A stretch of DNA of 64,000 nucleotides from Gracilaria domingensis (GCA_022539475.1 VCMS01000001.1:496001-560000), one strand, 5' to 3'. Positions 20,079-31,647 are shown, numbered from the stretch's first letter. The notes: generated by a model from the letters alone, not told the origin. A program made the numbers and translations.

Positions 20079-23000
20079 CAGCGGCCTTGAGGGCCGTTGC
20101 CCATCGTTTATCAGTTCTATTCTTCTATTCATAATTGTAGTGTAGATAAATGAAAAGACACAACTTTTAGACTTGTTGGCCGCAGGTTCCTGTTCGGGAG
20201 TCAGTCGCCGGGGTCGTGGACAAAGTGTTATTAAAGTTTCAGCCTGTCAGAACCCTTCGAGTTGAGCTTTAAATGGCAATTAAGAACCTGCTCCCGATCA
20301 TGCCTGTCGTAACCGTACATATTTTGCATTGCGGCACGAAAGGAAAGAGAAACATCATGTTTGTCTTTTCGTTTGTGGCACATGACACAAATTCTGGTAA
20401 CCTAACGTTCTCTGGGAAGCTCCGTAAAAGGACAAACAACCAGAAGAAACAAACAGGAACGTAACAAACTCTTACCTCTTATAAGAAGTCTTGTTGCTAT
20501 GCATACTGCTCCTCGGTAAATGAACAAGATGTTATGTCGTTGGGTCCTGAGCAAACCCACGCGTAGGAGCGGAATTAGCTCCACCGTTTCCATAATAGGG
20601 AGAGAGAGAAGATGTTATGTCTCTCTCTTCTTCAATATTTTCTGGTATTTTGCATCACGTGGTCCCGAGCTGTACGGAGATGAAGGCTACCACTCTCTTT
20701 CACTTTCTCTACAAGTACGTTTGAACACATACTACAAGGCGCAGAACGTTTCATGTAAACGAAAGAAACGTTCTTTAACTAGTAGGTAACCCAATACCCC
20801 CTGCAGTTTTATTCCAGTTATCTGTGCTACGCCTTCGTAAAGGAGAAAGGCGCACGCCCCAACGGGGTTCTTTCCAAGCACCTCAGTGCGCAGTCACAAG
20901 CTATTGTAATCACTAACACAGGAGACACATGTATGTTAAGTTGTTATGCATATCTTTTTATCAGTTTTTCTGGATTGTTAGTCTCCAACGAGAGAAAGAA
21001 GTTCTTACGCGACTGAGTGGGACGAGAGAATTGGAAAGATCAGCTTTCTGCTGTTGAAGACTTTCCCGCTCACGTGGACTCCCTTAAACATAAATGGCTA
21101 GATACAGTTGTTGAAATGAAGAAGTGGGTGCATGGTGGGAAATGGCCAAGAACCAGCGATAAGCTGCAAGAGCTCCCCCTTCCATGTCTCGAGTCTTTCT
21201 GTTGTTGTCCTTATCACTGACGAATCGTCAGGGCTTTCTTTTTCGTATATTCGAAAATCCCTATGATTACACTTGGGCACTCCACGCGGCATTGAACTCC
21301 GTGGTAGATCTGAGCATTCATTCTCTTGTGTTCTCGTCATTGCATACATGAAATGCGGTACTCATACTTCGAAGGTAGACCTGGCGCCAAGGAGGCAAGC
21401 CAGCATGCCCTTCATCACTTGAAAATTACTTTTCCCGAAGTGCAGCTCGTCTCTTTAAAAATAGAATTCTGCCACCGGCTTTCTTCTTCTTTACAAAGCT
21501 GCAGCATTAACATTAACACAGACCTCCATGTAGCAAATATTTGGGTTACGAAACTTGTGAATGATCACTTGCATCGTAGCCTGGGTACCAAGCTGTTCTT
21601 GGCAAAATTTTGCATCCTGGTTCGGGTCTTTATGTCCAGTATATGCTGAACGGCTTTAAACACTTTTGTCGCACGTTGTTGATGAACAACGTTTACCCGT
21701 CCACGTTACCCGTCCACGCTAGTATTTCTAGCACGAAGTTATACATTTGCATAAATTATTCATACTCTCTAAAGTGATTCTGTTTCCAAGAAGGACCTGT
21801 TTTTCATGCTAAGACTGTACATCGATCCTACGTTCTTTATTCTGAAACTAAGGCAAGGCAAACTACGATGAGTAGTTGCATTCCATAAGGAATGTTTAAG
21901 GCTCTCTGAAAACTGTCTAACCTTGTCTGAAGTAAGACCTGTTCGCTGCTCAGAAGTGACGGATCGACAAGCTCGACGGCTCGACGGCTCGACCCGTGAT
22001 AGGTCTGGCATAATTTCGCTGATATGCACTTTATTCCAGAATGCGGCTTCCATGGCTTTCAGTCCTTGCAGTGAGTGCATTACAATACTTCGTGACCCCG
22101 CCTATATGCACTCATACGGTGCGAGTGTGGGTCGGGTCAAGTATTGATTTCAAACCACCTCACTAATGGGGGGAAACACCATTGATCCACGCAGAAAGCG
22201 GGACATCTATATTTTAGAAGGTACAAACTTTGTAATATAAAGGTACCCTTGTATCATACCTTTATGCCAAACGCATTTTTATGCTTTGCCAGAAGCAGAT
22301 ACAATATTAGAATTGTTTTACAGCTCCTCGAGCTTACAGTATGATAAATATTAATGACAAGGGAGTCTCATTCGCTGTCGTTTTGACATGGGGGCGGCTC
22401 GCTCAGCGCCCCTTGCTATTCATACTCGTCTGCTCTTTTGAAAGACATCATGTCTTGATGTACAAAACGTGTTTTGGTTACATGTTTCGTCAAAAGTTAG
22501 TTTCTTGTTTGTCATAGCGGTCGAGCGTCACATTATGCTGCAAGGTGAAAGTCTCCGTAAAGTGAATCATGGGAGGAGTCTGGTTGGTGCGTAGCGAAAC
22601 CTTGCGCTCGCTACATCTACACGTACTTCAAGAACCGACACTCACAACAACACGATGGCGTCGATATATTTCTGTCTGCGATTGAGAATTCCTTGAAGGC
22701 GGCTAGACGAGATGGAGTTCCTGATGCTTGGCACGTTTGCATAATCGCGCTGAACAGATGTGAAACGAAAATGGCTCTAATTAGAACCTGGGTCTGTGAC
22801 ACGGAGACCTGCTCTTCCCAGGGCGACCCCACCAGTTTAATTAGAAAGGCCAAAGCAATCCATGAAGACAGTTATCGGTTTTCATCACGCATCTAGTGTA
22901 TCCCCACGCGACCATGAGAAACTTTAACGGTTTTCTTCTCTTGGAAATTGCCGACTACACTGTCGAGTCGATTGATACTTGTTCAGTTGAATCCATCACT

Positions 23001-23178
23001 GTTTCTCATCATTCGAACGCATTATTCTATCGTCGCTGTCGCGAAGCTGCTTACGTCTCACTATTCCTCCCGAGACCTGCCTAACTCGCTCCCATGGAAT
23101 AATGCCGTGCCCAAATCAACCGGGTTATCACAACTACCAAAATCCGTCGCCCAGAGTCATTCACCTACACTTCCTTCG
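20079..23178. other. Long intergenic stretch, one dispersed repeat
   Basis: About 3.1 kb with no supported gene. It contains a dispersed repeat copy at 20537-20597, a small hairpin CTGACGA-A-TCGTCAG near 21219, a twice-repeated TTACCCGTCCACG near 21693, and a short GCTCGACG tandem near 21970. Confidence 0.5.
20537..20597. repeat. Dispersed ~60-bp repeat, copy A
   Basis: Shares TGAGCAAACCCACGCGT and flanking sequence with 54061-54125 at clearly non-random identity. Not part of any recognised gene. Confidence 0.75.
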
Positions 23179-26100
23179 ATGGAGATCATCGTTATATTAC
23201 TCGTTCTGCTACATTTGGCTAATGGCATACCAACAGGGTCCCAGAACAGCTTCCTCACATTGCAAAGAAGCCCGCCGGATAGCCTTGTTGACTTTCTTCG
23301 GGTGCGTCAGGCACTACCGTTTGGTACGGCATCAATTGGATTTGTTCCTCCCGATTTTGGAAGGCGAGATGTCCTAATGATTAATGGCACTGGCGACGAC
23401 TCGTTTACGCTCTCCTTTGTAATGGAAAGAGGATCAAATGTTAGCGATTATGAGTTCAAGTTTTTATCAAACGACACCGAGATTCTGATTCCCGCGGAAG
23501 ATCATACGGCATCTCAGATCGTAAGCGATACATATGTCAACATAACATCGCTTTTGGACTTTAGGAGATTTCCGGGCCTAGTTCAACTAACGGTGGAGGC
23601 CAGGAAATCTGATGGCGCTCTGGTCGACTCAGTTGAAGTTCATTTCCTAGCAGCGGGGATGGTGTTGTACCTTGAGGAGTCGAGAACAATTGTATCCGGC
23701 GATGGAAGGTCATTTAACATTGAAGACTTTTCACAGGTCTACGACAAGCGCATTTGGGATCTAGGAGCGTTCACCCAATTCTTGAATGGAAGTAACTCAA
23801 ATGAGCTAAGCGCCGGGAACGACGGAATCTCTCCATACTTTTCACTCGAAGACATCGAACCGACTCTGTCTGATTTTGAAGGTCAGATCCTTTGGGACTC
23901 TTCTACCTGCTCGATTTCTGGAGGTCAATGGAATGGATCCAGTCTATCTCTTTCTCAGGGGTGCGGCATGGGGTTTGCATGGGGTTTACGAAACGAGAGC
24001 AGTTATGACGGGCATCATTTTGGTTTTGCGTTCGAGGAGAATCGGGCTGGGAACTTTACAGTTGCTTTTAGGTGGCCAAAGTTCACGGAGGGTAGTGAAT
24101 TGGACGATGAGCTTTACATGACCTATGTTGATGTCTTGATCTCTGGAACACCCCCGGCTATTGTTCGTCGTGTTGAGCCGGGAAATCCTTACAGCCGGGA
24201 TGGTGGGGAGGAGCTCTATGTTGAGATGATAAACTCGGGCGACTTGGACATCACGTCTTTCAACTTGAATGACGTATCCTTTCCCATCATTCCTGGAAGT
24301 CGTCAGTTCATTACCGGACCAGAGGATTTCTATGAGACAGCAAGATTTCTAACCAGACCAGGTACGGGAAAGCGCCTGCCATGGACGATAACGGCTACAA
24401 GGCTTTTGGAAAATTCGTCTAGAACCGAACCTGCTGCGGTTATTGATGAGAGTGGTTTTCTGTTCTCATACGATGATGAAGAGGTGCTTATTATCAGCCT
24501 TTCTCCGGATACGTTTCCCGAGACTGGTGCGGTTGAAGCCGTATTATCCGGGAACTTCTCTGCGTTCGACCCCGCCTCTGCCCCAAACCACAAAATCATC
24601 ATTGGAAACTATGTCGTAGGCAGCGCGGATATTGTTTCGGTTACTCCAACCCAGATCCGCCTCATCATACCCCCGCGTGCTGTAGTTGGTTCTGCCTGGA
24701 GGTACGGCGTTGTCGTTCAAGTTGCAAGCTCTTATTCGAACAGAGTGTTCTTGTCTTATTATCCTCTTACAATGGAAATATCAGGCCACGTTTACGGAGC
24801 ATCGAAGGATTTTGAAACTGAGGACTACTTGATAAGCACATGCGGAACGACAACATTTGTCATAGATGTCATGAATAGGCCAGACTACGAAGTATTAATT
24901 GCATGGGAATTGGTCGATCCTAGCGGAGAACCCGTGCAGCTTTCGAACAATGGAACACTTCTTGAGACGGATACGCATACTTTAGAACTTCCCAATTCAT
25001 TGGTTTTGGACGACGGGTTGTACAACTTGACGGCGACAGCCAGCGAGGGAGAACAGTCTACATCTCATACGTTTCATTTCAGGAAGAGCTCGTCATTGAT
25101 TATTGGGGTAGAAATCGTTCGACCAGAAAACCGCACCATTGCATCGCCTCCAGTTAATCTGAGGATTGTGGCGAAGATTGATATCCCTCCTTGTGTGACG
25201 GATCCTAAAAGCTTAAAGTACCATTGGTTTTACGAAGACAAACTTGAGACTATCGCAAAGGCTAAGATTGATGGAGTTGCAAATCCGGACATCTTCAACG
25301 CCTCCCTGGCGCCGCAGTTTCAGAGCTATGTTTTCTCATACGAGAATGACACTGGGACGTCCGCCGAGAACATCACTCCAACAAAGCTAGGACGAGAACT
25401 AATTGTGCCTATCAATGAGCTGCAGTACGGGCTTCAAAGAGTTCGCTTGGTGGTCAGCACTCCGAATGCATCAGTTTTCGAGCGTTCCTCTACTACGCAG
25501 AATGCATCAATTCTCGGGCGCGCCTCTACTGCCTTTTACATTCAGGAGCCCCAGTTGATAGCATGGATTGGTGACGGAGAGGAAAGCAAGGAGGTTTCCG
25601 ATTCAGAAGATTTGAGCATGTCAGGAACTAGAAGCTATGACCCGGATATTCTTTCCACAGATGCCTCATCGCTTGGGCTTACGTACGAGTGGTCCTGTAG
25701 TTATTCATTGCATTCGAATAAGTCGCAGATGACTGCTTGCGGTTCGGAGCTGTTACCTTTCACGAATCGATCAAGCTTCAATATTTCCAAGACTGTGTTG
25801 CAAGCCAAGCGAAATCTCAGCCACGACGATTTCGAAGGCCAGGTGCACTTAGAGTACAGTCTAACTGTTCGCAAGGGGTCACGACAAGGAACAGTGGTTC
25901 AACTCATCTCCGTTGTCAACTCTGAAGGGTTGATGCTCGCCCGGCATGGTGAGGTTGAGGTCACCAGTTCAAGAGGAGCCGTGGACCATAATGCAGTTGA
26001 GTTCTGGGAAGATATAGTGCTTCGCCCTTTAGCACCTGCAGGTACGCAATGGAGATTCCGCTTGGAGGAGCCTGTTTGGGAACGCTCGACCTTCATTGCC

Positions 26101-28125
26101 GGGAATAACAGGTTGATAGTTGGCCCCGGGTATTACACATCAACCGGGAGCAGCGATCCCGGGTATCAGTCCCTGCCTCTTGGGATTCTCGCGGGGAAGC
26201 TAAGCCCTCATACGATCTACAAGTTTTCCATTTCTTTCTTGGAGGCCGGTATGATGTCGAACGAAGTGTTAGTTTCGTTTACGACGGTCGAGGTCCCTAA
26301 CTTGATCTTTCCCCCAATGGTGATGAATAATGGATCCACAGAGACAGTGTTCACGGCACATGCTTCCGCATCATTTCAGTCAAACTCTTCCTTTACGTAC
26401 CAGTTCTATTTGATATCTTTGGACACTTCAATGAGGGAGTATTGTCTTGATGGATGCACGGGAGCTAACTGTGCTAGATTTAAAGTCCATCGACCGGGGG
26501 AATATACTTTGCAATGCCGCCTCATGGCGGCAAATGGGAGAACAATACTAGCTGTGCAGAACAACACCCGCAATCTATATATTTCAGCACGAAGTGTCGA
26601 AGAGGATCTTGCTTTCTACGATAACCAGACCGAAAAGGATTACTTGTGGGGTGATGACGGAGCCGTGAACGAGAGAGGTTTCTTCGTCTCGCATATTTTG
26701 CATGAACAGGAAGCTGAAGTTGTCGCGCTTTCGGAGGAATCTGCACGTGCGAGCGACACATGCACCAAGCATGTCAAGAAGTGGGCAAATATGTCCAGCA
26801 CGATTCTGCGAAACGAACTCCCGAACACTCCAAATACTCGGAACTACGTGAATATAGCTTCAAATTATGCTAGACTTCGCTGTACTGAAGATGAGGAGAC
26901 TTTGTACATCCTCTTGAATATGGTGGACCTATCTCTTGCTCGTACTCCGCGCGAAGAGTTTCTGAGCACAGTTGCTTCTACCGAGGGGGAAGGCATTCCA
27001 ATGACCGCGCTGGAGACCGATCTCATTCGATTCTACAACTTCAGCATGACCCGGGCCCTTTCTGGTCTTGCCAGTGGGTCCTCGAGAGCAAGGCTAGTGG
27101 CGCATTCTGGTGAAGTAAGCAACATTGTCCTGGACTTATCGGAATTGTGGGTGAAGCATGTAACAACCTCATCGACGAATGGGCGCCTCTGTGGATGGGA
27201 TGCCACATTCACCTCAGATACGCCTGATGGTGAATCAGATCGAGTTCTAGCGCCTTCAAGTCAACGTTATCCACTGGGACGTAGTACCATCCGGGTAGCA
27301 GTGCGATGCAATCCTGAACAAGGGAAGTCCTTGAGCACACCGTTTGCATCTTTCGAGTGGTGCGATGCCATCTACGATATCACGCAGAACGAGCGGGTGC
27401 TTGTGACCATGGCAGAAATGTTTGACTACCCTTACTTATCTGGGGTGCAAGGACGCAATCGTTCAGAGACCACTCGAGTTGTTCTGGTGGGTATATCTGA
27501 AGAGGGGGACGCGCACCAGCTTGTCTCAGCAGTTTCTGATAGTCAAGTGGCAGCTCGGACTGGAGAGAGCGGCAGCAACGATCAAACATGTTACAAGATT
27601 GGAATGACTATGTCCTCCGATTCTGTGGCGAGAACAGATTTATGTTCCGAAAACGTTCCATATCGGATGTGGCCTCGCAAGGAGCTTGGAGATCCTCTCG
27701 AAGCGCCTTTTGACAAAGCCGCTTATCAGAGAAGAACTTCAGGCATTGTTGCTACGCCAGAAACGCGAAATGAATCAAGATTTGTTGTCGCGAAGTCAAA
27801 CTCTCTAGGTTTATACGGAGCATACAAGTCGGCTTGCCAAGATTCATCTCAAAGTTTACATGGTTCCATTACAAGGGTTTCAGGGATGCTGATCGGTGTT
27901 CTGTTGATTGCGCTTTTGGTCATATTCTTGACGTACTCACTGGTGGTACTATTGGTGTCTGTTGCTGCAAGAAGCAATGCATTTGACGGTGAAGCCGAAC
28001 TTTATGTTGACAGGGATGTCTATGGAAGATCAGTAATCCCGATTAATACTGAACTGCAATCCTCAACTAGTGTCTCTGGTACAACAATGTTGACTTCCGC
28101 TCAGGGCGGAAGCGTCAGATACTAA
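23179..28125 (+). CDS. Large single-pass surface protein with REJ and TIG-like domains
   Basis: 1648 residues from ATG 23179, chosen because it starts a signal peptide (MEIIVILLVLLHLANG); an in-frame Met 77 codons upstream would bury it. Intronless. Many N-x-S/T sites mark an extracellular chain. Around residues 430-530 is an IPT/TIG-like fold (IISLSPDTFPETGAVEAVLSG). Around 720-1150 is an REJ-like region with LSMSGTRSYDPD and YEWSC, typical of polycystin-1 and sperm receptor-for-egg-jelly proteins. A single transmembrane helix (about 1565-1600, LIGVLLIALLVIFL) precedes a short ~45-residue cytoplasmic tail. No PLAT or channel domain follows, so it is not a full polycystin. Adhesion or cell-cell recognition is inferred. 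REJ assignment is fairly strong, TIG moderate. Confidence 0.82.
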   Translation: MEIIVILLVLLHLANGIPTGSQNSFLTLQRSPPDSLVDFLRVRQALPFGTASIGFVPPDFGRRDVLMINGTGDDSFTLSFVMERGSNVSDYEFKFLSNDTEILIPAEDHTASQIVSDTYVNITSLLDFRRFPGLVQLTVEARKSDGALVDSVEVHFLAAGMVLYLEESRTIVSGDGRSFNIEDFSQVYDKRIWDLGAFTQFLNGSNSNELSAGNDGISPYFSLEDIEPTLSDFEGQILWDSSTCSISGGQWNGSSLSLSQGCGMGFAWGLRNESSYDGHHFGFAFEENRAGNFTVAFRWPKFTEGSELDDELYMTYVDVLISGTPPAIVRRVEPGNPYSRDGGEELYVEMINSGDLDITSFNLNDVSFPIIPGSRQFITGPEDFYETARFLTRPGTGKRLPWTITATRLLENSSRTEPAAVIDESGFLFSYDDEEVLIISLSPDTFPETGAVEAVLSGNFSAFDPASAPNHKIIIGNYVVGSADIVSVTPTQIRLIIPPRAVVGSAWRYGVVVQVASSYSNRVFLSYYPLTMEISGHVYGASKDFETEDYLISTCGTTTFVIDVMNRPDYEVLIAWELVDPSGEPVQLSNNGTLLETDTHTLELPNSLVLDDGLYNLTATASEGEQSTSHTFHFRKSSSLIIGVEIVRPENRTIASPPVNLRIVAKIDIPPCVTDPKSLKYHWFYEDKLETIAKAKIDGVANPDIFNASLAPQFQSYVFSYENDTGTSAENITPTKLGRELIVPINELQYGLQRVRLVVSTPNASVFERSSTTQNASILGRASTAFYIQEPQLIAWIGDGEESKEVSDSEDLSMSGTRSYDPDILSTDASSLGLTYEWSCSYSLHSNKSQMTACGSELLPFTNRSSFNISKTVLQAKRNLSHDDFEGQVHLEYSLTVRKGSRQGTVVQLISVVNSEGLMLARHGEVEVTSSRGAVDHNAVEFWEDIVLRPLAPAGTQWRFRLEEPVWERSTFIAGNNRLIVGPGYYTSTGSSDPGYQSLPLGILAGKLSPHTIYKFSISFLEAGMMSNEVLVSFTTVEVPNLIFPPMVMNNGSTETVFTAHASASFQSNSSFTYQFYLISLDTSMREYCLDGCTGANCARFKVHRPGEYTLQCRLMAANGRTILAVQNNTRNLYISARSVEEDLAFYDNQTEKDYLWGDDGAVNERGFFVSHILHEQEAEVVALSEESARASDTCTKHVKKWANMSSTILRNELPNTPNTRNYVNIASNYARLRCTEDEETLYILLNMVDLSLARTPREEFLSTVASTEGEGIPMTALETDLIRFYNFSMTRALSGLASGSSRARLVAHSGEVSNIVLDLSELWVKHVTTSSTNGRLCGWDATFTSDTPDGESDRVLAPSSQRYPLGRSTIRVAVRCNPEQGKSLSTPFASFEWCDAIYDITQNERVLVTMAEMFDYPYLSGVQGRNRSETTRVVLVGISEEGDAHQLVSAVSDSQVAARTGESGSNDQTCYKIGMTMSSDSVARTDLCSENVPYRMWPRKELGDPLEAPFDKAAYQRRTSGIVATPETRNESRFVVAKSNSLGLYGAYKSACQDSSQSLHGSITRVSGMLIGVLLIALLVIFLTYSLVVLLVSVAARSNAFDGEAELYVDRDVYGRSVIPINTELQSSTSVSGTTMLTSAQGGSVRY

Positions 28126-28436
28126 GGTACAGTGAATGGCCTAAGGGTTAGCATTGTAGATTACACGCAGTAGACTATTTCATTTGAGTACAACGAGAAA
28201 AGACTAAACAATATGATAAACAATATGATTTAGTGCATGGGAGTTACTTTAGATTACAACAGCCAGGCATAACTTACTCCTGCGGACTTATATCTCGTAG
28301 AGGTATGTTTAGCAAGCTTCACTCGTCTGACCCGGTGTACGATTCTCTGAAGAATCCTATGCCAGAATCCGCTCTTTTCCGGGACAACTTCGACAAACTA
28401 TAATGCCAATCTACTCCATACAGTCATAGCTGCACG
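28126..28436. other. Tail-to-tail spacer
   Basis: Separates two converging genes. Nothing else is seen. Confidence 0.5.
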
Positions 28437-29405
28437 TTAGAAATTTACTTTCGCATTCGCTTCGACCAAATCTAACCATAGTTCATGAACCACCCTTCCT
28501 TTCGTGACTTCTTGAACGTATATGCAAGTCTTTCCGGGTATGGCGAATGAGACATTGGAAAGCAGGTACCGTACCATTCGCTCTGATTCCGCGAATTCTC
28601 CCTCGCTCTTCGGAGCGCCTGAAAGCTTCATAACTGCCACATTTTTCAAACGTACGCCGTCGATTGTGCCTGAAGTTTTTGACCGGCTCCATGTTGGTAT
28701 TCGACCAGTACTGTTTTTCATTTCTAAATAGACTCCTCCAGAGTTTCTCTCAAAGCTCCGAACTTCGAAATCACGAGTTCTTCTCAAAATATCAAATTCA
28801 CGATATCGGTCCAAAGAAGGCTGATTAGGTACGAGCTGAGTTACAAAGTCCTTGACGGCAGGTAAGGAAAAGAATGAGCTGTCCACTAGCGAATCCCAGT
28901 AGTCGACCTGATTGCAAATTTTTTCGTCTCGAACGTCCACGACGTAGTCACTTTGTCCGGTGAAAACAGCACACGGACGCCATGGAAGATTTACAGTGAG
29001 AGACAAGTACCATCTAGTTCGAATGGTATCCATGCGATCTCCGATGACACGAAGATCGAGCAAGTTAAATTGAGCATCGGAGAACAAAATTGAGCGCTCT
29101 AAGAACGTGATGTGTTTCTCATATTTCTTCACTCCACGTATAATGGTCAGTGGGTCTTCGAACTTAAAGTCTGTTGAATACAGAGAGTAGTCGGTGGGGT
29201 GGGCAGCGTCAAAAAAAGCCTGCAAGTCCAGTCGCAGGCGCTCGGCCAAAGACTCGACGACATGCGACGGTCTGACTATTTCCAATTCTGGTTTCACTCC
29301 GGCCACACGGCAAACGGGATAATTTCGAGCGGGGCATCTCTTAGTGTATGTCCGATGTAGCTTGTGGGTTAAAAGCGTTGTGGGCGCTAGAAATGCACTA
29401 TTCAT
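28437..29405 (-). CDS. DUF2358-SOUL heme-binding protein, plastid (HBP5-like)
   Basis: 322 residues. The N-terminus (MNSAFLAPTTLLTHK, rich in Thr/Arg, no acidic residues for 30) resembles a plastid transit peptide. Residues ~55-190 match the NTF2-like DUF2358 domain (LRLDLQAFF, YSLYSTDFKFEDPLTIIRGV, RTRWYLSLTV). Residues ~200-320 match a SOUL heme-binding domain (REFDILRRTRDFEVRSFE, GVRLKNVAVMKLSGAP). The same fusion exists in Arabidopsis HBP5, a plastoglobule/plastid heme-binding protein implicated in tetrapyrrole handling. Role here is inferred by analogy. It is head to head with the next plastid gene. Confidence 0.82.
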   Translation of the reverse strand: MNSAFLAPTTLLTHKLHRTYTKRCPARNYPVCRVAGVKPELEIVRPSHVVESLAERLRLDLQAFFDAAHPTDYSLYSTDFKFEDPLTIIRGVKKYEKHITFLERSILFSDAQFNLLDLRVIGDRMDTIRTRWYLSLTVNLPWRPCAVFTGQSDYVVDVRDEKICNQVDYWDSLVDSSFFSLPAVKDFVTQLVPNQPSLDRYREFDILRRTRDFEVRSFERNSGGVYLEMKNSTGRIPTWSRSKTSGTIDGVRLKNVAVMKLSGAPKSEGEFAESERMVRYLLSNVSFAIPGKTCIYVQEVTKGRVVHELWLDLVEANAKVNF

Positions 29406-30125
29406 CGTTCAAAAAAGGGCTGAATAAGACTTGGGCTCTGTGAGAGAAAGAAGTTATCAGTCGTCGTTAAGTGCTGATGTTACCGAGCTGTGGAGGAAAC
29501 CAGAACGGGAACAGGTTTAGGTCCTTGTCAATATGGGCAATATGTAATATGTGCTCTTTGCCAAAGCTTGGTACGAAAGTGGTTGTTCATTCATCTGCCA
29601 GTGGCACTGGCAGATAAAAGGGCTATGGTTGACATGAGTGGAGCAGACAGTAAACTGAGAACATACACGTCTGCAGAACAATTTCGCAGTCGATTTCCAT
29701 GGTCGTGGATGTGGGTCGATATGGGTGGCGGTGTTTTGTATCACTTCGATCGTCACAACTTGGAAGATGAACGGCGCGGAAGGAAGCGGAAATTCGCACA
29801 GATAGGATTAATCCGAAGGCTTTCCGATTGGCAGCGAGTCTACAGAAGTGGGGCGTGGGCCCCACTTGTACACGTAGCCCTCCTATCACACCCTTTGGTG
29901 CGCACACATGAATATTGTCTATGAAAGGGCGTCATCTACCAAACTTGTTTAGACCCACACAAATGAATCCCGAACCGATCTCGAGCGATTGCTTATGGCC
30001 AGTGTGGCAGTACAGCTGATGATGATGACACCATCTTGTAGATACTGGTTGTCATTCATCTCGGTAGCACCCTTTGCTTCAGACCATTCCGAATCGCATC
30101 GGAACAGGTCCGAATCTGAATATCG
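29406..30125. other. Divergent promoter between two plastid-protein genes
   Basis: 720 bp shared between minus-strand HBP5-like and plus-strand LPA3-like genes. Holds a perfect CTGCCAGTG/CACTGGCAG dyad near 29598-29616 and an AAGTGGGGC/GCCCCACTT hairpin at 29846-29867. A plus-strand open frame at 29490-29924 lacks an ATG and is not called. Confidence 0.45.
29846..29867. repeat. Hairpin, 9-bp arms
   Basis: AAGTGGGGC and GCCCCACTT separated by GTGG; outer bases continue pairing with one bulge. Confidence 0.7.
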
Positions 30126-30989
30126 ATGGGACAGACCGCCTTTGTGACCATGAGCATTGCTGATTGTACGTCGGCGTTCGCTTTCGACAGAATTTCCTTC
30201 ATACCAGTTCACATGCCCGTCGATATACATCGCCGCTATCGACGGGGTCCGCACTCACTTGCAACATGCATCGCCTCGTCGAGTCTACCACGCACCTTTC
30301 CAGAAATGCATACTCAAGCAACCGATAGTCTACTTCAAGCTCTCGCAGCCAACAAGCCCCTGATCGAAATTCAGTTTCCGCCCGTTCCCAACATGGCCAC
30401 CGCCGCTCTCAATGAGCTTCTTGATGCGAACCGGTCCTTCACGCGAGAGATGATGCGAGCGTTAGTCCCGAAATATGATGCCAAAGATTTGAACGTCCTG
30501 TTCCCAGATATGGGAGAAGCTCGATTGGCCAAGAAAGTCTACGGAGATGTTCCGTTTAGAATAGGCGTGATTCCAAAGCAAATACCAGAATATATACGCC
30601 GCCCGGGTGTGGCAGTCATTGTCAATCCTGGTTTCAATATATCTGAATGGATTAACATTCAGAATTTGGTATCTGATGACTCCAAATGTAAGCTCATCAC
30701 AGTGAATGCTGATTTTGATAAGGTTCGGGGTAGTTATTATCCACGCTTCTTCTACCCCGGTTTGCACAAAGCGAAGGAGAAAATCTTGAATCGCTTTGAA
30801 GAAGTATATTATATCAAGACTTTTTCTAACGGCGGTACGCTTCTCAGGCGGTATCCAGAAGACTGGAAGCTGTTTTATGCAGGTCGCCAAGGCACTCAAT
30901 TGATCTGGGAGGGGGTTAACCGACCAGAGTTTCGATGGGTAGAGCAGCAATTATCTACAAAAAGAACTGAGGATCTCGTGCAAGAATGA
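30126..30989 (+). CDS. DUF1995 plastid protein (LPA3-like)
   Basis: 287 residues. The first ~60 residues are basic and Ser/Thr/Ala-rich, fitting a plastid transit peptide. The DUF1995 domain starts at SLLQALAANKPLIEIQFPPV and shows NELLDANRSFTREMMRAL, GDVPFRIGVIPKQ, VIVNPGFN and the C-terminal YYIKTFSNGGTLLRRYPEDWKL. In land plants DUF1995 members include LPA3, needed for photosystem II assembly (CP43 insertion); others are uncharacterised. The family assignment is firm, the PSII role is by analogy. Confidence 0.85.
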   Translation: MGQTAFVTMSIADCTSAFAFDRISFIPVHMPVDIHRRYRRGPHSLATCIASSSLPRTFPEMHTQATDSLLQALAANKPLIEIQFPPVPNMATAALNELLDANRSFTREMMRALVPKYDAKDLNVLFPDMGEARLAKKVYGDVPFRIGVIPKQIPEYIRRPGVAVIVNPGFNISEWINIQNLVSDDSKCKLITVNADFDKVRGSYYPRFFYPGLHKAKEKILNRFEEVYYIKTFSNGGTLLRRYPEDWKLFYAGRQGTQLIWEGVNRPEFRWVEQQLSTKRTEDLVQE

Positions 30990-31647
30990 ATGCTTCCTCA
31001 TGCAAGAGTAGCTCACGGAAAACATTTGAGCCACTGAAAGTTATCATTATTAAGGCTTGCTGCGGATGTCCAAGGATCCCCATCACAGCAAACGGGTTTG
31101 AGCCGATCGATGACAGTCAAAGTGCTCCGAAAAAAGAACACGGGTAGTAATTTGGTTTCCATTATATACAAATTGGGTGCATGAGAAAAGCGTGCGCGAT
31201 GGCTTTGATAACGCATTCGTAGCCTTACTTTGCAGTGCAAAACGAAGCAAGGAAGTCTTAGCTCTTCAAAGAGGCAAGAAAAAGTGCTGCGCATCGCTGG
31301 GTGCCTGGTCAACCGACAGGCCATACCATATCGGATAGAGGCAGAGGCAAGTGAAGCATATCGTTCGTCTGCAGAGTCATATGTCCTTCAAAGGGGTTTG
31401 ATAATTGAAACGCGCCAATGGGTACAGAAACGTGGGGATAGATGGCGAGCGACCAAGATTCGAGAACGCCTTCGTAACCGAAACAGAATAAAACCCCGGA
31501 GTTGGTCGTCGTTGGTGCTTACTTTCGGAAAGTGCCTGCGACACGTCGCTGCCCATGGTCTATAGAACCGTGAAATCGAAAAGGCGCGAGTCGGTTTTTG
31601 TTGATGGGCGTCTGTTTGTCGCACATACGTCATGGATGCCCTATTGA
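30990..31647. other. Tail-to-tail intergenic, nothing seen
   Basis: Lies between converging genes. Short frames only. Confidence 0.45.

Noticed and set aside
27841-28125. Full polycystin-1 assignment for the REJ protein
   Set aside because: No PLAT domain, GPS motif or multi-pass channel region follows the single transmembrane helix.
29490-29924. 144-codon plus-strand frame between the plastid genes
   Set aside because: It starts with GTG, has no family match, and its length is explained by chance in a promoter interval.
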